NCBI GenBank assembly: GCA_001552515.1
Contig: BCRI01000007.1
Location: 1-64,000, forward strand
Length of the DNA stretch: 64,000 nucleotides
Source of the DNA: Sphaerimonospora mesophila NBRC 14179 = JCM 3151
GTDB taxonomy: Bacteria > Actinomycetota > Actinomycetes > Streptosporangiales > Streptosporangiaceae
Direction: 5' to 3'
Shown: positions 17,117 through 25,184 of the stretch, one piece after another
How positions within the stretch are numbered: position 1 is the first letter of the stretch
Layout: the number at the start of each line of letters is the position of its first letter
Program-made: the position numbers and the translations under genes
The notes under the pieces: model-generated
The model's database searches: none
The model's input: only the letters and a program-made list of their open reading frames with translations
Told to the model about the DNA's origin: nothing

Positions 17117-18775
17117 ATGGTGGCGTTGGCAGCAGGTGATCCGAGCCGGCTCGGGCCGTACGAGCTGATCGACCGGATCGGGGAGGGCGGTCAGGGCGTC
17201 GTCTTCCTGGGCCGCGGCCCGACCGGCGAACCCGTCGCGGTCAAGCTGCTGCACCAGCGATTCGTCGCCGATCCCGAGGCCAGGGAGCGGTTCCTGCGGG
17301 AGGTGGCGCTGGCGCGACGCGTCGCCCGGTTCTGCACGGCGCCGGTGCTGTACGCCGACCTCGCGGGCGACCGGCCGTACATCGTCAGCGAGTTCGTCTC
17401 CGGGCCGTCGCTGCGCGAGCTGGTGGACCGTGAGGGACCACGCCGGGGCGCCGCCCTCGAACGCCTCGCCATCAGCATGGCCACCGCCCTCGTCGCCATC
17501 CACCGGGCCGGGATCACCCATCGCGACTTCAAGCCGGCGAACGTGCTGATGGGCTCTGAGGGCCCCGTCGTGATCGACTTCGGGGTGGCCAGGGCGCTGG
17601 ACTCCCCCCAGGCGACGGCCACCGGCACCACGATCGGCACGCCGTCCTACCTGGCGCCGGAACTGCTCAGCGGGGGAACGGCCACACCCGCTGCCGACAT
17701 CTTCGCCTGGGGCGTCACGATGGTGTTCGCCGCGACGGGGCGGCCCGCCTTCGGCGCGGACACGATCCCCTCGGTGATCACCCGCATTCTGACCGCCGAG
17801 CCCGACCTCGGCCTGCTGACCGGGCCGCTCAGGGATCTCGTCTCGGCGTGCCTGGCGAAGGATCCCGCGCTGCGCCCCTCGGCCGAGGAGATCGTCGCCC
17901 GGCTCACCGGCGGGCCGGCCACGCCCGTGCCCGTGACCGTGGCGCCGCAGGCGGAAGACGGGCATCCGGGGAGGCCGCGCAGGCCGCGCGTACCGCTGCT
18001 GCCCCTGACCCTGGCCGCAGCGATGGCGGTGGCGGCGGCGGGAACGGCGACCGCGATATCGCTGAGCGGGAGCGAGAGCCGGGGTGGTCAGGCGGCGGCC
18101 ACGCCCACCGTCGGCGACGAGACGCCCGGCGGCGAGACCGATCTCGCGCCGGTGCCGGACCGGCCGCGTCGCCCCTCCCCCACCCCGTCGGCCAGGAAAC
18201 GGCCCACCCCCACCCCCGGCGCGCGTGCCGTCGTCGTCCCGACGAGGCGGCCCGGCCCCACGACCGGTGCGTCGCGGGCACCCTCGGGCAGGCCGTCGCC
18301 GAAGCCGTCGGCGAAGCCCTCATCCCTCCCGTCGCGGTTATCCCCGTCGAGCCGGCCGGACCCGTCGTCGCCGGCGCCATCGCCGAAGCCCTCACCCAAA
18401 CCGTCGCCCAAACCCTCACCGAAGCCGACGACCCCGCCCCCGTCCAAGCCCAATCCGTACACCGCTGCGGGGGTCTGCGGAGCCGGCTTCAAGGTGATCA
18501 ATTCGCACTCGTACGGCGGCGCGGCGACGACGTACCTTCTCTACGACGCGGCCACCGGCCGGAACTGCGTGATCACGCTGTCGAAGTACGAGATCCCCGG
18601 AAAGATCAAGATGAGCGCGGTGCTGCAGGTGCAGGGCGGGGCGTCGGCCGCCGACTCCGGCTCCTACACCGTCTACGCCGGGCCGCTCAGGCTGGCCGCG
18701 GCGCGCAAGTGCGTCATCTGGGGAGGCGGGTACGGTTCCGCCACGTGGCGCAGCGGGTGGTCCCACTGCGGCTGA
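17117..18775 (+). CDS. Membrane Ser/Thr protein kinase (PknB-like) with Pro/Ser-rich linker and extracytoplasmic domain
   Basis: A 552-residue Hanks-type kinase. The kinase domain covers about residues 14-265: glycine loop IGEGGQGVV (21-29), Lys43, HRDFKP (135-140; Phe replaces the usual Leu), DFG (154-156) and the GTPSYLAPE loop. One membrane segment lies at about 292-315. It is followed by a 135-residue Pro/Ser/Lys linker with repeated PKPS units, then a C-terminal domain of about 100 residues containing four Cys. That domain, outside the cell, is not PASTA and I do not recognise it; it probably senses a signal. The start is ATG 17117. Confidence 0.92.
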   Translation: MVALAAGDPSRLGPYELIDRIGEGGQGVVFLGRGPTGEPVAVKLLHQRFVADPEARERFLREVALARRVARFCTAPVLYADLAGDRPYIVSEFVSGPSLRELVDREGPRRGAALERLAISMATALVAIHRAGITHRDFKPANVLMGSEGPVVIDFGVARALDSPQATATGTTIGTPSYLAPELLSGGTATPAADIFAWGVTMVFAATGRPAFGADTIPSVITRILTAEPDLGLLTGPLRDLVSACLAKDPALRPSAEEIVARLTGGPATPVPVTVAPQAEDGHPGRPRRPRVPLLPLTLAAAMAVAAAGTATAISLSGSESRGGQAAATPTVGDETPGGETDLAPVPDRPRRPSPTPSARKRPTPTPGARAVVVPTRRPGPTTGASRAPSGRPSPKPSAKPSSLPSRLSPSSRPDPSSPAPSPKPSPKPSPKPSPKPTTPPPSKPNPYTAAGVCGAGFKVINSHSYGGAATTYLLYDAATGRNCVITLSKYEIPGKIKMSAVLQVQGGASAADSGSYTVYAGPLRLAAARKCVIWGGGYGSATWRSGWSHCG

Positions 18776-18801
18776 CCGCCGATCGATCGACAGGAGATTC
18801 C

Positions 18802-19563
18802 ATGGAGCCATTGGTCCGCCACGAGCGGGCGGGCGGCGTGACGACGATCACGCTCGACTCGCCGCACAACCGCAACGCCCTGTCGTCCCGGCTGCTCGGC
18901 GAACTGGACGACGCGCTGCGCCTGGCGCTGGCCGAGCCGTCGGTCCGGGTGATCGTGCTGACCGGCTCCGGGCCGGTCTTCTGCGCCGGGGCCGACCTGA
19001 AGGAGCAGCGGAGCGGGGGCGCGCCGGTCACCGCGTCGTTCCCCGACGTCCTGCGGCTGATCTGGGAGAGTCCCAAACCGGTCGTGTGCCGGCTGAACGG
19101 CACGGCCCGGGCGGGCGGCCTCGGCCTGGTGGCGGCCTGCGACTTCGCCATCGCACCCGACTCCGCGTCGTTCGCCTTCACCGAGGTGCGGCTCGGGGTG
19201 GCCCCCGCGATGATCGCGGTGACCTGCCTGCGGCGGCTCGACCAGCGGGCGGCGGCGGAGTACTTCCTGACCGGCGAGGTCTTCGACGCCCGCCGGGCGG
19301 TGGAGATCGGGCTGCTGACCCGTGCCGTGCCTGCCGACGACCTCGACGCCGAGGTGGCACGCTACACGGACATGCTTCTGCGCGGCGGGCCCGAGGCGCT
19401 GGCCGCGACCAAACGGCTCGTGCGCGAGGTGCCGCTGCTGTCGTTCGACGAGGGCCTGCGCCGGATGGCCGACCTGTCGGCGGAACGCTTCACATCGGCG
19501 GAGGGCCAGGAGGGCATCCGGGCCTTCCGCGAGAAGCGGCCGCCCTCCTGGATGCCCTCCTGA
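18802..19563 (+). CDS. Enoyl-CoA hydratase/isomerase family protein, candidate methylglutaconyl-CoA hydratase
   Basis: A 253-residue crotonase-fold enzyme. Oxyanion-hole segments are FCAGADLKE (about residues 61-69) and RAGGLGLVAACDFAIA. The catalytic-loop segment FAFTEVRLGVAPAMI has Thr-Glu where many hydratases have Pro-Glu, a variant I associate with LiuC-type methylglutaconyl-CoA hydratases. The leucine operon at 25-31 kb lacks a hydratase, so this gene could supply it; that is inference. I chose ATG 18802 because AGGAG lies 6 bases before it. It follows the kinase by 26 bases but is functionally unrelated. Confidence 0.85.
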   Translation: MEPLVRHERAGGVTTITLDSPHNRNALSSRLLGELDDALRLALAEPSVRVIVLTGSGPVFCAGADLKEQRSGGAPVTASFPDVLRLIWESPKPVVCRLNGTARAGGLGLVAACDFAIAPDSASFAFTEVRLGVAPAMIAVTCLRRLDQRAAAEYFLTGEVFDARRAVEIGLLTRAVPADDLDAEVARYTDMLLRGGPEALAATKRLVREVPLLSFDEGLRRMADLSAERFTSAEGQEGIRAFREKRPPSWMPS

Positions 19564-19589
19564 GCGATCCGCCGAGATGCTCGGCCGGG

Positions 19590-20507
19590 TCACCGGCCCC
19601 CATGTACCGGTCCGTCTCCGTACAACGCCGGTAGGTCGACCAGCAGCAGGTCACGGCGTCGAGCCGCGGCCCGCTGCACGTCGGGAGGGAAACCGTGGAG
19701 GGAGCACAGCACCAGGGCGGCGTCTTCGATGTGGTGACCCAGGCCCGCCAGCAGGTCGCGGATGCGCTGGAGACGGTCCACGTCCCGCATGCCGCGCGGC
19801 TGAATCGTCGCCTTCGCCTCGCCGATGAGGGCGATCCGGGCGTGTGCCGACTGGGGGCGCTCGCCCGGCGCGAGCGCGAGCACATCCACCTCATGCTTGG
19901 TCTTCGCCGAGGGATCGGGCACCTCCGTGGAGCCCACCACTCCGGCTCGGATAGTGGTCTCGTCGGGGGCGAAAGCTCGGGTCCACCGACGGGCCAGCTC
20001 CTCGAAGTGCGGTCCCAGGATCTTGGAGTGGAAGGTAGGGCGGGACTCCTGCCATGCCTGCCGGGCACGACCGTGCTCGACCATGTCCACGAGCGGCAGG
20101 GTGATCAGCTGGTTGAAACGGATCACCGGGTCGGCGACGGTGATCACGGGGCTGCGAGTCTTGAGGAGATCCTGCTCTCTGCGCACGTAGCCCGCGGACT
20201 CGAGCACCTCCAACGGGGCGATCACCGTCGAGCGCTGACGTTCCAGCAGGCCACCGATTTTCGCGGGAGTGGAGGCACCCTGTGCGACCGCGGACAGCAA
20301 ATCGTAGTAGAGGGTGCGATGGGTGATCCGCGGATCCTCACGCAGCAGGATTTCCGCCTCGACCCGCGAGTAAAGGGCGCGACCGGGGTCGAGGAGCGTG
20401 CGCTGAACCCAGTCGTCGAACTCCACCATGCTCTGTGGACTACCGCCCGGCGCCAGCGGCCGGTAGCCGGGAGCGCCGCCGACACAGGCGTCCACCAGCA
20501 GCGCCAC
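19590..20507 (-). pseudogene. Truncated ATP-binding protein: C-terminal DUF234 half without the P-loop domain
   Basis: The 305-residue frame matches the C-terminal half of archaeal-type AAA ATPases that end in a DUF234 nuclease-like domain: winged-helix segment GASTPAKIGGLLERQRSTVI, then DPVIRFNQLITLP, and a restriction-like segment KTKHEVDVLAL. Full-length relatives begin with about 200 residues carrying the Walker motifs. Here the frame opens only at the linker (DDDPEVALLVDA), with an in-frame stop just upstream near 20565 and no P-loop anywhere before psuG. I read it as a deletion remnant. It could still be translated from GTG 20507. Confidence 0.65.
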
Positions 20508-20650
20508 CTCCGGGTCGTCATCCGGGAGTCCGGGACGTAGAGCGCCGTGTTCCCTCCCGTCGTGTCACCGACCGGCGGCGCCGTGTCCGGGCCGCCGGGA
20601 CGAGTGTCCCAGCGCCTCAAGCACCCCAAAAGACACTATGACCGGCATAA

Positions 20651-20667
20651 TGTCCCGAAGCGGGACA
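20651..20667. promoter_or_regulatory. Perfect palindrome TGTCCCG-aag-CGGGACA upstream of psuG, candidate operator
   Basis: Seven-base arms around three bases lie 30 bases before the psuG start, just downstream of a CATAAT hexamer (20646-20651) that could be a -10. A repressor bound here would block the promoter. No regulator gene is adjacent. Confidence 0.6.
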
Positions 20668-20697
20668 AATCCCGTTAACGGAAGAGGCAGGAGAACC

Positions 20698-21603
20698 ATG
20701 CGGGTATCCGACGAGGTCGCCGAGGCGCTGGCCGGAGGCAGGCCGGTCGTGGCACTGGAGTCCACCATCATCTCCCACGGGCTGCCGCAGCCCAGAAACC
20801 TCCAGGTGGCCCTGGAGCTGGAGGAGATCGTCCGGGCGGCGGGAGCCGTACCGGCCACGATGGCGGTGCTGGACGGCGTCCCGCAGGTGGGCCTCGACAA
20901 GACCGGCCTGGAGCGGATCGCCACCGAGCCGGACCTACGCAAGCTCGGCTTCCGCGATCTCGCTCCGGCGGCGGCGCTCGGCCTCAGCGGCGCGACCACG
21001 GTCTCGGGGACCTCGTTCCTGGCCGCCAGGGCAGGCATCCGGGTGTTCGCCACCGGGGGGCTCGGCGGCGTGCACCGGGGCTGGACGACCGTGCAGGACG
21101 AGTCCGCCGACCTCGACATGCTGAGCCGTACCAGAATCACCGTCGTCTGCGCGGGGGTGAAGTCGATCCTCGACGTGCCCGCCACGCTCCAGCGTCTGGA
21201 GACCCGGCAGGTGACCGTCGTCGGCTACCGCACCGACCACTTCCCCGGCTTCTACCTGCACAGCTCCGGAGAGCCCGTCGACTGGCGCATCGAGACGCCC
21301 ACCGAAGCTGCCGGCATCATGCGGGCCCAGGACGCCCTCGGCGGCCCGAAGACCGCGCTGATCGTGGCCAACCCCGTCCCGGTCGAGCTGCAACTCGACC
21401 CGGCCCTGCACGACCGGGTGCTGGCCGAGGCCCTGCGCGCGGCCGACGAGCAGGGCTGCACCGGCCAGGCGATCACGCCGTTCCTGCTGGAGTACCTCGT
21501 CGAGGGCACCGGCGGCGCCTCGCTGGAGGCCAACCTGGCCGCCGTACGGGGAAACACCCGCCTCGCCGCCGAGATCGCGGCATCCTGGACCGGGGGGATC
21601 TGA
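20698..21603 (+). CDS. psuG: Pseudouridine-5'-phosphate glycosidase
   Basis: A 301-residue enzyme that cleaves the C-C glycosidic bond of pseudouridine 5'-phosphate to uracil and ribose 5-phosphate. It matches the family along its length, with the early motif ALESTIISHGLP (about residues 16-27), FATGGLGGVHRG in the middle and the C-terminal ANLAAVRGNTRLAAEIA. I chose ATG 20698 (MRVSDEVAEA) because AGGAG precedes it; ATG 20638 would start inside the promoter region. It is followed after 16 bases by a PfkB-type kinase, the standard psuG-psuK pairing for salvage of RNA-derived pseudouridine. Confidence 0.93.
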   Translation: MRVSDEVAEALAGGRPVVALESTIISHGLPQPRNLQVALELEEIVRAAGAVPATMAVLDGVPQVGLDKTGLERIATEPDLRKLGFRDLAPAAALGLSGATTVSGTSFLAARAGIRVFATGGLGGVHRGWTTVQDESADLDMLSRTRITVVCAGVKSILDVPATLQRLETRQVTVVGYRTDHFPGFYLHSSGEPVDWRIETPTEAAGIMRAQDALGGPKTALIVANPVPVELQLDPALHDRVLAEALRAADEQGCTGQAITPFLLEYLVEGTGGASLEANLAAVRGNTRLAAEIAASWTGGI

Positions 21604-21619
21604 TGGACGGCGTGGTCTG

Positions 21620-22531
21620 ATGGGCGGCCTGCTGGTGATCGGCGACGTCGTCACCGACGTCGTGGCGCTGCACTCGCAGCCGATCGCCACCGGCACCGAC
21701 ACACCCGCCGACATCACGCTGCGCCCGGGCGGCTCGGGGGCCAACACCGCGGCCTGGGCCGCCCATCTCGGCGTGGACACCCGCTTCCTCGGCCGGGCCG
21801 GCCGCGACACCGGTGCGTGGCACACCAACGAGCTGGCGCGGACCGGCGTGCGGCCGCACGTGCGGATCGACCCCGAGCGGCCGACCGCGGTCGTGATCTC
21901 GATGGTCGACGACACCGGTGAGCGGTCCATGCTCACCAACCGCGGGGCCGGCGGCCGCATCGGCGTGGCCGACTGGACGTCCTCGCTGCTCGACGGCGTA
22001 GGGCACCTGCACGTGTCGGGATACACGCTGTTCGCCGAGCCGGGGCTGGAGCTGGCGCGGCTGGCGATGCGGGAGGCCGCCGAGCGCGGCGCGACCATCA
22101 GCGTCGACCCCGCCTCCGCCGGGTTCCTGCGCGACTTCGGTCCCGGCCGGTTCCTCCGGGAGATCTCCCTCGCCGGGCTCGTGATCCCCAACCAGGAGGA
22201 GGCGCTGCTGCTCGCCGGGGAGCCGCACGCCGAGGCCGCCGCCGAGGCACTCAGCGTGGCGTACGGCCTCGCGGTCGTGAAGCTGGGCGCCGAGGGGGCG
22301 CTGCTCGCCCGGGACGGGCGGGTGGTCGCGCGGGCTCGGGCGGCCATCGACGATGTGATCGACTCCACCGGTGCGGGGGACGCGTTCGCGGCCGGCCTGC
22401 TCGCCGGGCTGCTGTCCGGACTGGCTCTCGAAGACGCCCTCAGAAAGGGCTGCGCGGCGGGATCGGCGGCCGTCGGACAGGTCGGCGGGCGGCCGGTGGC
22501 CGACAGATCGCCGCGAACTTTATCCTATTGA
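21620..22531 (+). CDS. psuK: PfkB-family kinase, probable pseudouridine kinase
   Basis: A 303-residue ribokinase-fold sugar/nucleoside kinase. The N-terminal substrate motif is GGSGANTAAWAAHLG and the catalytic signature DSTGAGDAFAAG is near residues 250-261, with Asp as the base. Alone it would be only a PfkB kinase, but its place 16 bases after psuG makes phosphorylation of pseudouridine to the substrate of PsuG the likely reaction. The start is ATG 21620. Its stop codon overlaps a perfect TTGACA hexamer that may start the next transcript. Confidence 0.85.
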   Translation: MGGLLVIGDVVTDVVALHSQPIATGTDTPADITLRPGGSGANTAAWAAHLGVDTRFLGRAGRDTGAWHTNELARTGVRPHVRIDPERPTAVVISMVDDTGERSMLTNRGAGGRIGVADWTSSLLDGVGHLHVSGYTLFAEPGLELARLAMREAAERGATISVDPASAGFLRDFGPGRFLREISLAGLVIPNQEEALLLAGEPHAEAAAEALSVAYGLAVVKLGAEGALLARDGRVVARARAAIDDVIDSTGAGDAFAAGLLAGLLSGLALEDALRKGCAAGSAAVGQVGGRPVADRSPRTLSY

Positions 22532-22559
22532 CACCAATTGCTCGTCAGCGGCGTAAGCT
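22528..22559 (+). promoter_or_regulatory. Candidate promoter for the proline-rich hypothetical gene
   Basis: A consensus TTGACA at 22528-22533 overlaps the psuK stop codon. The best -10 is TAAGCT at 22554-22559, with a 20-base spacer that is longer than ideal. Transcription from here would give a short leader including the GGGAGGG at 22587-22593. Confidence 0.35.
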
Positions 22560-22606
22560 GCACCATTAGCAACATGCGTCACTCGCGGGAGGGTGCGGTC
22601 AATCCG

Positions 22607-24379
22607 ATGGACGCCGAGTCAAGGATCTGCCTGAGCGACATGGTCCCCGCCCTGCGCTGGAGCCGTCCGCAGCAGGTGGCCGAAATGCTGGCGGACCCGC
22701 GTCTGCCCGGGGGCTGGTGGGCCTCCGTCACGCTCAGACAGGCCATGGAGGCGACCGGAGTCGACTGGCTCTGCGAACGGCTCGCACGGCTGGCGGTGGG
22801 CCGCTGGGACCATCTCCCGCTCACCGATCTGCTCCCCGCGCTTCAGGTGCACGCCGTCGACCCCGCCATGCCCAGCTGGCCGGAACCGGTCCGCTCTCTC
22901 GTCAACGGTCTGGGCGGCTGGTACCGCCTGCGCCGCCTCACGCCCTGCGACCTACAGGCCCCCGCCGCTCCCGCCGCCCCCGAGGTCATTCTCACCACCG
23001 TCTTCCGGGAGGTCTTCGGCCATCTGGCCCTCCCGGCGGGGCCCGCAGCCCGGGCGGCGGCCGTACCGGCCCCGCCACAGCAGGTCCCGGCGCAGCAGGC
23101 GCAGACGGCTCCGGCACCGCCGCCCCCGGCACAGGCGGCTCCGGCACCGGCTCCGACGCAGCAGGCGCCGCCGCAGACGGGGCCGATACGGCACACCGGG
23201 CCGATCCCGACGGCACGGCACACCGGGCCGATGCCCGCCGTGCGGCAGACCGGGCCGATGCCGGCCGTGCCGACGCAGGCGGCGGCACCGGCCCCGGCCC
23301 CCGCGGCCGAGCCTCCCCCGCCGCCGGGCGAGCACCCGATGGTCGTGCTCGTGGACGGGCTGTTCCGCGGCTGGGACCCGCTGACCAGGGCCGTCGCGGC
23401 CCAGCGGCTGTTCGCGGCGGAACCGGTCGGCCTGCGCGAGCTCGCCCACAACCTGAACGTCGACCGCGACGCCCTGTCCCACGCGCAGCGGGCCGCCGAG
23501 GAGCGCGTCCTCCACTGGCTGCGCTCCCCCGACTCCGCGCCGCTCACCGGTCACCTGTTCGGGCTGACCGAGTGGCTCGGCGCTGCGGCCACCCAGGATC
23601 AGCTCATCTCCGCCGACCCCTCCCATCCGGTCGAGGTGCCGGCTCTCGGCGTGCCGCTGTGGCGGGTGCTCGTCACGCTGATGCCCGACCGCCGCCTCCA
23701 GGACGGCTGGCTCGTCGTCGGCGACCTGATCGGGCTCCGGGAGAAGACGCGCCAGTTGCTGGCCGGCAAACCGGCCGACGCCGACGTCATCGAACTGCTC
23801 GGCCGGCTCGGCATCCGGGCGCACTCGGCGCGCGCCTGGCTGGAGTCGATGCCGCGGCCCGAGGCGCCCACCGCCGAGCCGGACAAGCCCACACCGCTGC
23901 CCAGGCGCACGCCGGGGGCGAACGGCCACCATCACCACCGGGGCGGGGTGCCGATACCGTCACAGGCGAACAACGGGCCCGACGCGGCGACCGCGCTGGC
24001 CGCGCTCAACGCGCTCACCGGCGGGGCGCCGCGCCAGCAGCCGCGGCCGCATCTCGTGCCCAATCCCCGTCCGGCGTCCAGCCCCGCCTCCGACCCCCGG
24101 CGCTGGCAGCGGATCGACGTCACCAGTGGGCACCTGCGGGGCGAGCCGGTGGCCGTCCCCGAGGGGTACGCCGCCCAGCTCGGCATGCGTCCCGGCACGC
24201 TGCTGTCGGTCACCGGCCCCGGGGACAACGCGGTCGTGCTCGTCTGGCGTGACCGGCAGCCGGTCTTCGACTCCCTCCAGCCCGTCCTGATGCGGCTGAA
24301 CGCCCAGCCGGGCGACTCGGTCTACGTCACCGTGGACGGCTACCGCCTCGACGCCCAGCTCACCTCCGTCCCCTCGTGA
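22607..24379 (+). CDS. Proline/alanine-rich hypothetical protein with sigma-region-4-like helix-turn-helix
   Basis: A 590-residue protein I do not recognise as a named family. The N-terminal approximately 125 residues are globular. A low-complexity Ala/Pro/Gln linker then contains repeated TGPI/TGPM units (about residues 200-235). A second globular region has LRELAHNLNVDRDALSHAQR (about 288-307), which looks like a sigma-70 region 4 helix-turn-helix. The last 80 residues are beta-rich (RPGTLLSVTGPGDNAVVLVW). The start is ambiguous: ATG 22607 (MDAESRICLS) follows GGGAGGG by 13 bases, and ATG 22574 is the alternative. The stop codon lies inside the first TGATCTTGC unit of the 24.4-kb repeat element. 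Confidence 0.7.
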   Translation: MDAESRICLSDMVPALRWSRPQQVAEMLADPRLPGGWWASVTLRQAMEATGVDWLCERLARLAVGRWDHLPLTDLLPALQVHAVDPAMPSWPEPVRSLVNGLGGWYRLRRLTPCDLQAPAAPAAPEVILTTVFREVFGHLALPAGPAARAAAVPAPPQQVPAQQAQTAPAPPPPAQAAPAPAPTQQAPPQTGPIRHTGPIPTARHTGPMPAVRQTGPMPAVPTQAAAPAPAPAAEPPPPPGEHPMVVLVDGLFRGWDPLTRAVAAQRLFAAEPVGLRELAHNLNVDRDALSHAQRAAEERVLHWLRSPDSAPLTGHLFGLTEWLGAAATQDQLISADPSHPVEVPALGVPLWRVLVTLMPDRRLQDGWLVVGDLIGLREKTRQLLAGKPADADVIELLGRLGIRAHSARAWLESMPRPEAPTAEPDKPTPLPRRTPGANGHHHHRGGVPIPSQANNGPDAATALAALNALTGGAPRQQPRPHLVPNPRPASSPASDPRRWQRIDVTSGHLRGEPVAVPEGYAAQLGMRPGTLLSVTGPGDNAVVLVWRDRQPVFDSLQPVLMRLNAQPGDSVYVTVDGYRLDAQLTSVPS

Positions 24380-24617
24380 TCTTGCGAATGCTCGCAGACG
24401 GGCCGCCTGACCTGGCCATTCACCTGCCATGATCTTGCAGAACCTTGCAGCCATGTCCATTGACCTGCGGTTTCACCATTCGTGATCTTGCAGTGTCGAG
24501 TGCAAGATCACGAATGGTGAAACCGCAGGCAGATTGGACAATGTGCGAGATTCTGCAAGATCGCGTACGGCAAAGCCGCAGGTGGAGCGACCTCCGTGCG
24601 AGTATTCGCAAGATCAC
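24377..24617. repeat. Giant inverted-repeat element, copy 1 (53-bp TGATCTTGC units)
   Basis: TGATCTT starts at 24377, 24430 and 24483, exactly 53 bases apart. The reversed units end at 24510, 24563 and 24616, again 53 apart. Units face inward to a central hairpin, and the two halves are complementary along most of their length. Each unit is TGATCTTGC, about six variable bases, CTCGCA or a variant, then about 33 bases with a partly conserved CTGACCTGCG core. The element fills the gap between convergent genes: the left stop codon TGA (24377-24379) lies in its first unit, and it ends 27 bases before the GNAT stop. It may act as a two-way terminator. No transposase is present. Confidence 0.88.
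24464..24529. terminator. Perfect 29-bp-stem hairpin at the centre of element copy 1
   Basis: Arms 24464-24492 and 24501-24529 are perfectly complementary over 29 bases, with the 8-base loop gtgtcgag. The stem extends imperfectly outward. In RNA from either strand it would form a very stable stem between two convergent genes. There is no U-tract, so it would be a GC-type or strand-collision terminator at most. Confidence 0.75.
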
Positions 24618-24643
24618 GGGGGGAGTTCTGGAAAGGATGGGGG

Positions 24644-25078
24644 TCAGTTGCACATCTTGCGGTAGTAGGTGCCGGCGACCTCGTACCCCAGGGCGCCGTA
24701 GAACTCGGCCGCCCGGCGGGTGGCCATCGCCACGTAGCCGGCTCCACGCGAGCGCGCCCACGTCTCGAACTCCTCGAGCAGCCTGCGGCCGATGCCGTGG
24801 CGCCGGTACTTGTTCTCGATCATCGCCTCCTCCACCCAGGCGACCGGGCCGTTGGCGAACAACGTGAGATGCGAGAAACCGAGCAGGTAGCCACGCACCG
24901 CTCCGTCGAGCGTGGCCACGATCAGCAGCGTGTCCTCGTTCTCGAGGAGCTGCGGGAAGGCCGCGTCGAACGACGCACGCTCCGGACGGAACGTCAGGGC
25001 GAACTCCCGCGCCAGCGCGAAAATCTGGTCCGCATCGGACTTCTCGGCCTTACGGAACATCAGCTGACCAGACGTCAT
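24644..25078 (-). CDS. GNAT family N-acetyltransferase
   Basis: A 144-residue acetyl-CoA-dependent N-acetyltransferase. Motif A reads EEAMIENKYRRHGIGRRLLE (about residues 83-102), with the RxxGxG acetyl-CoA pyrophosphate loop, and motif B ends in AAEFYGALGYE. The ATG is at 25078. The substrate is unknown; small single-domain GNATs act on small molecules or protein N termini. The gene is convergent with the proline-rich hypothetical across the first giant repeat element. Confidence 0.88.
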   Translation of the reverse strand: MTSGQLMFRKAEKSDADQIFALAREFALTFRPERASFDAAFPQLLENEDTLLIVATLDGAVRGYLLGFSHLTLFANGPVAWVEEAMIENKYRRHGIGRRLLEEFETWARSRGAGYVAMATRRAAEFYGALGYEVAGTYYRKMCN

Positions 25079-25184
25079 GGGAAGACTCTAGGTTTCGCCG
25101 GGCGGACACGTCCATTCGCCGCAAGTCACGGTGAGACGGATCACTTCCGAAAAGACCCGACCGTCACCTCCCCAAAAGACCGGC

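Noticed and set aside
24377-24617. CRISPR-like array (20-base repeats and about 33-base spacers)
   Set aside because: The repeat period is regular, but the orientation flips at the centre, the spacers share a conserved core and pair with each other across the dyad, only two or three units lie on each side, and no cas gene is present.
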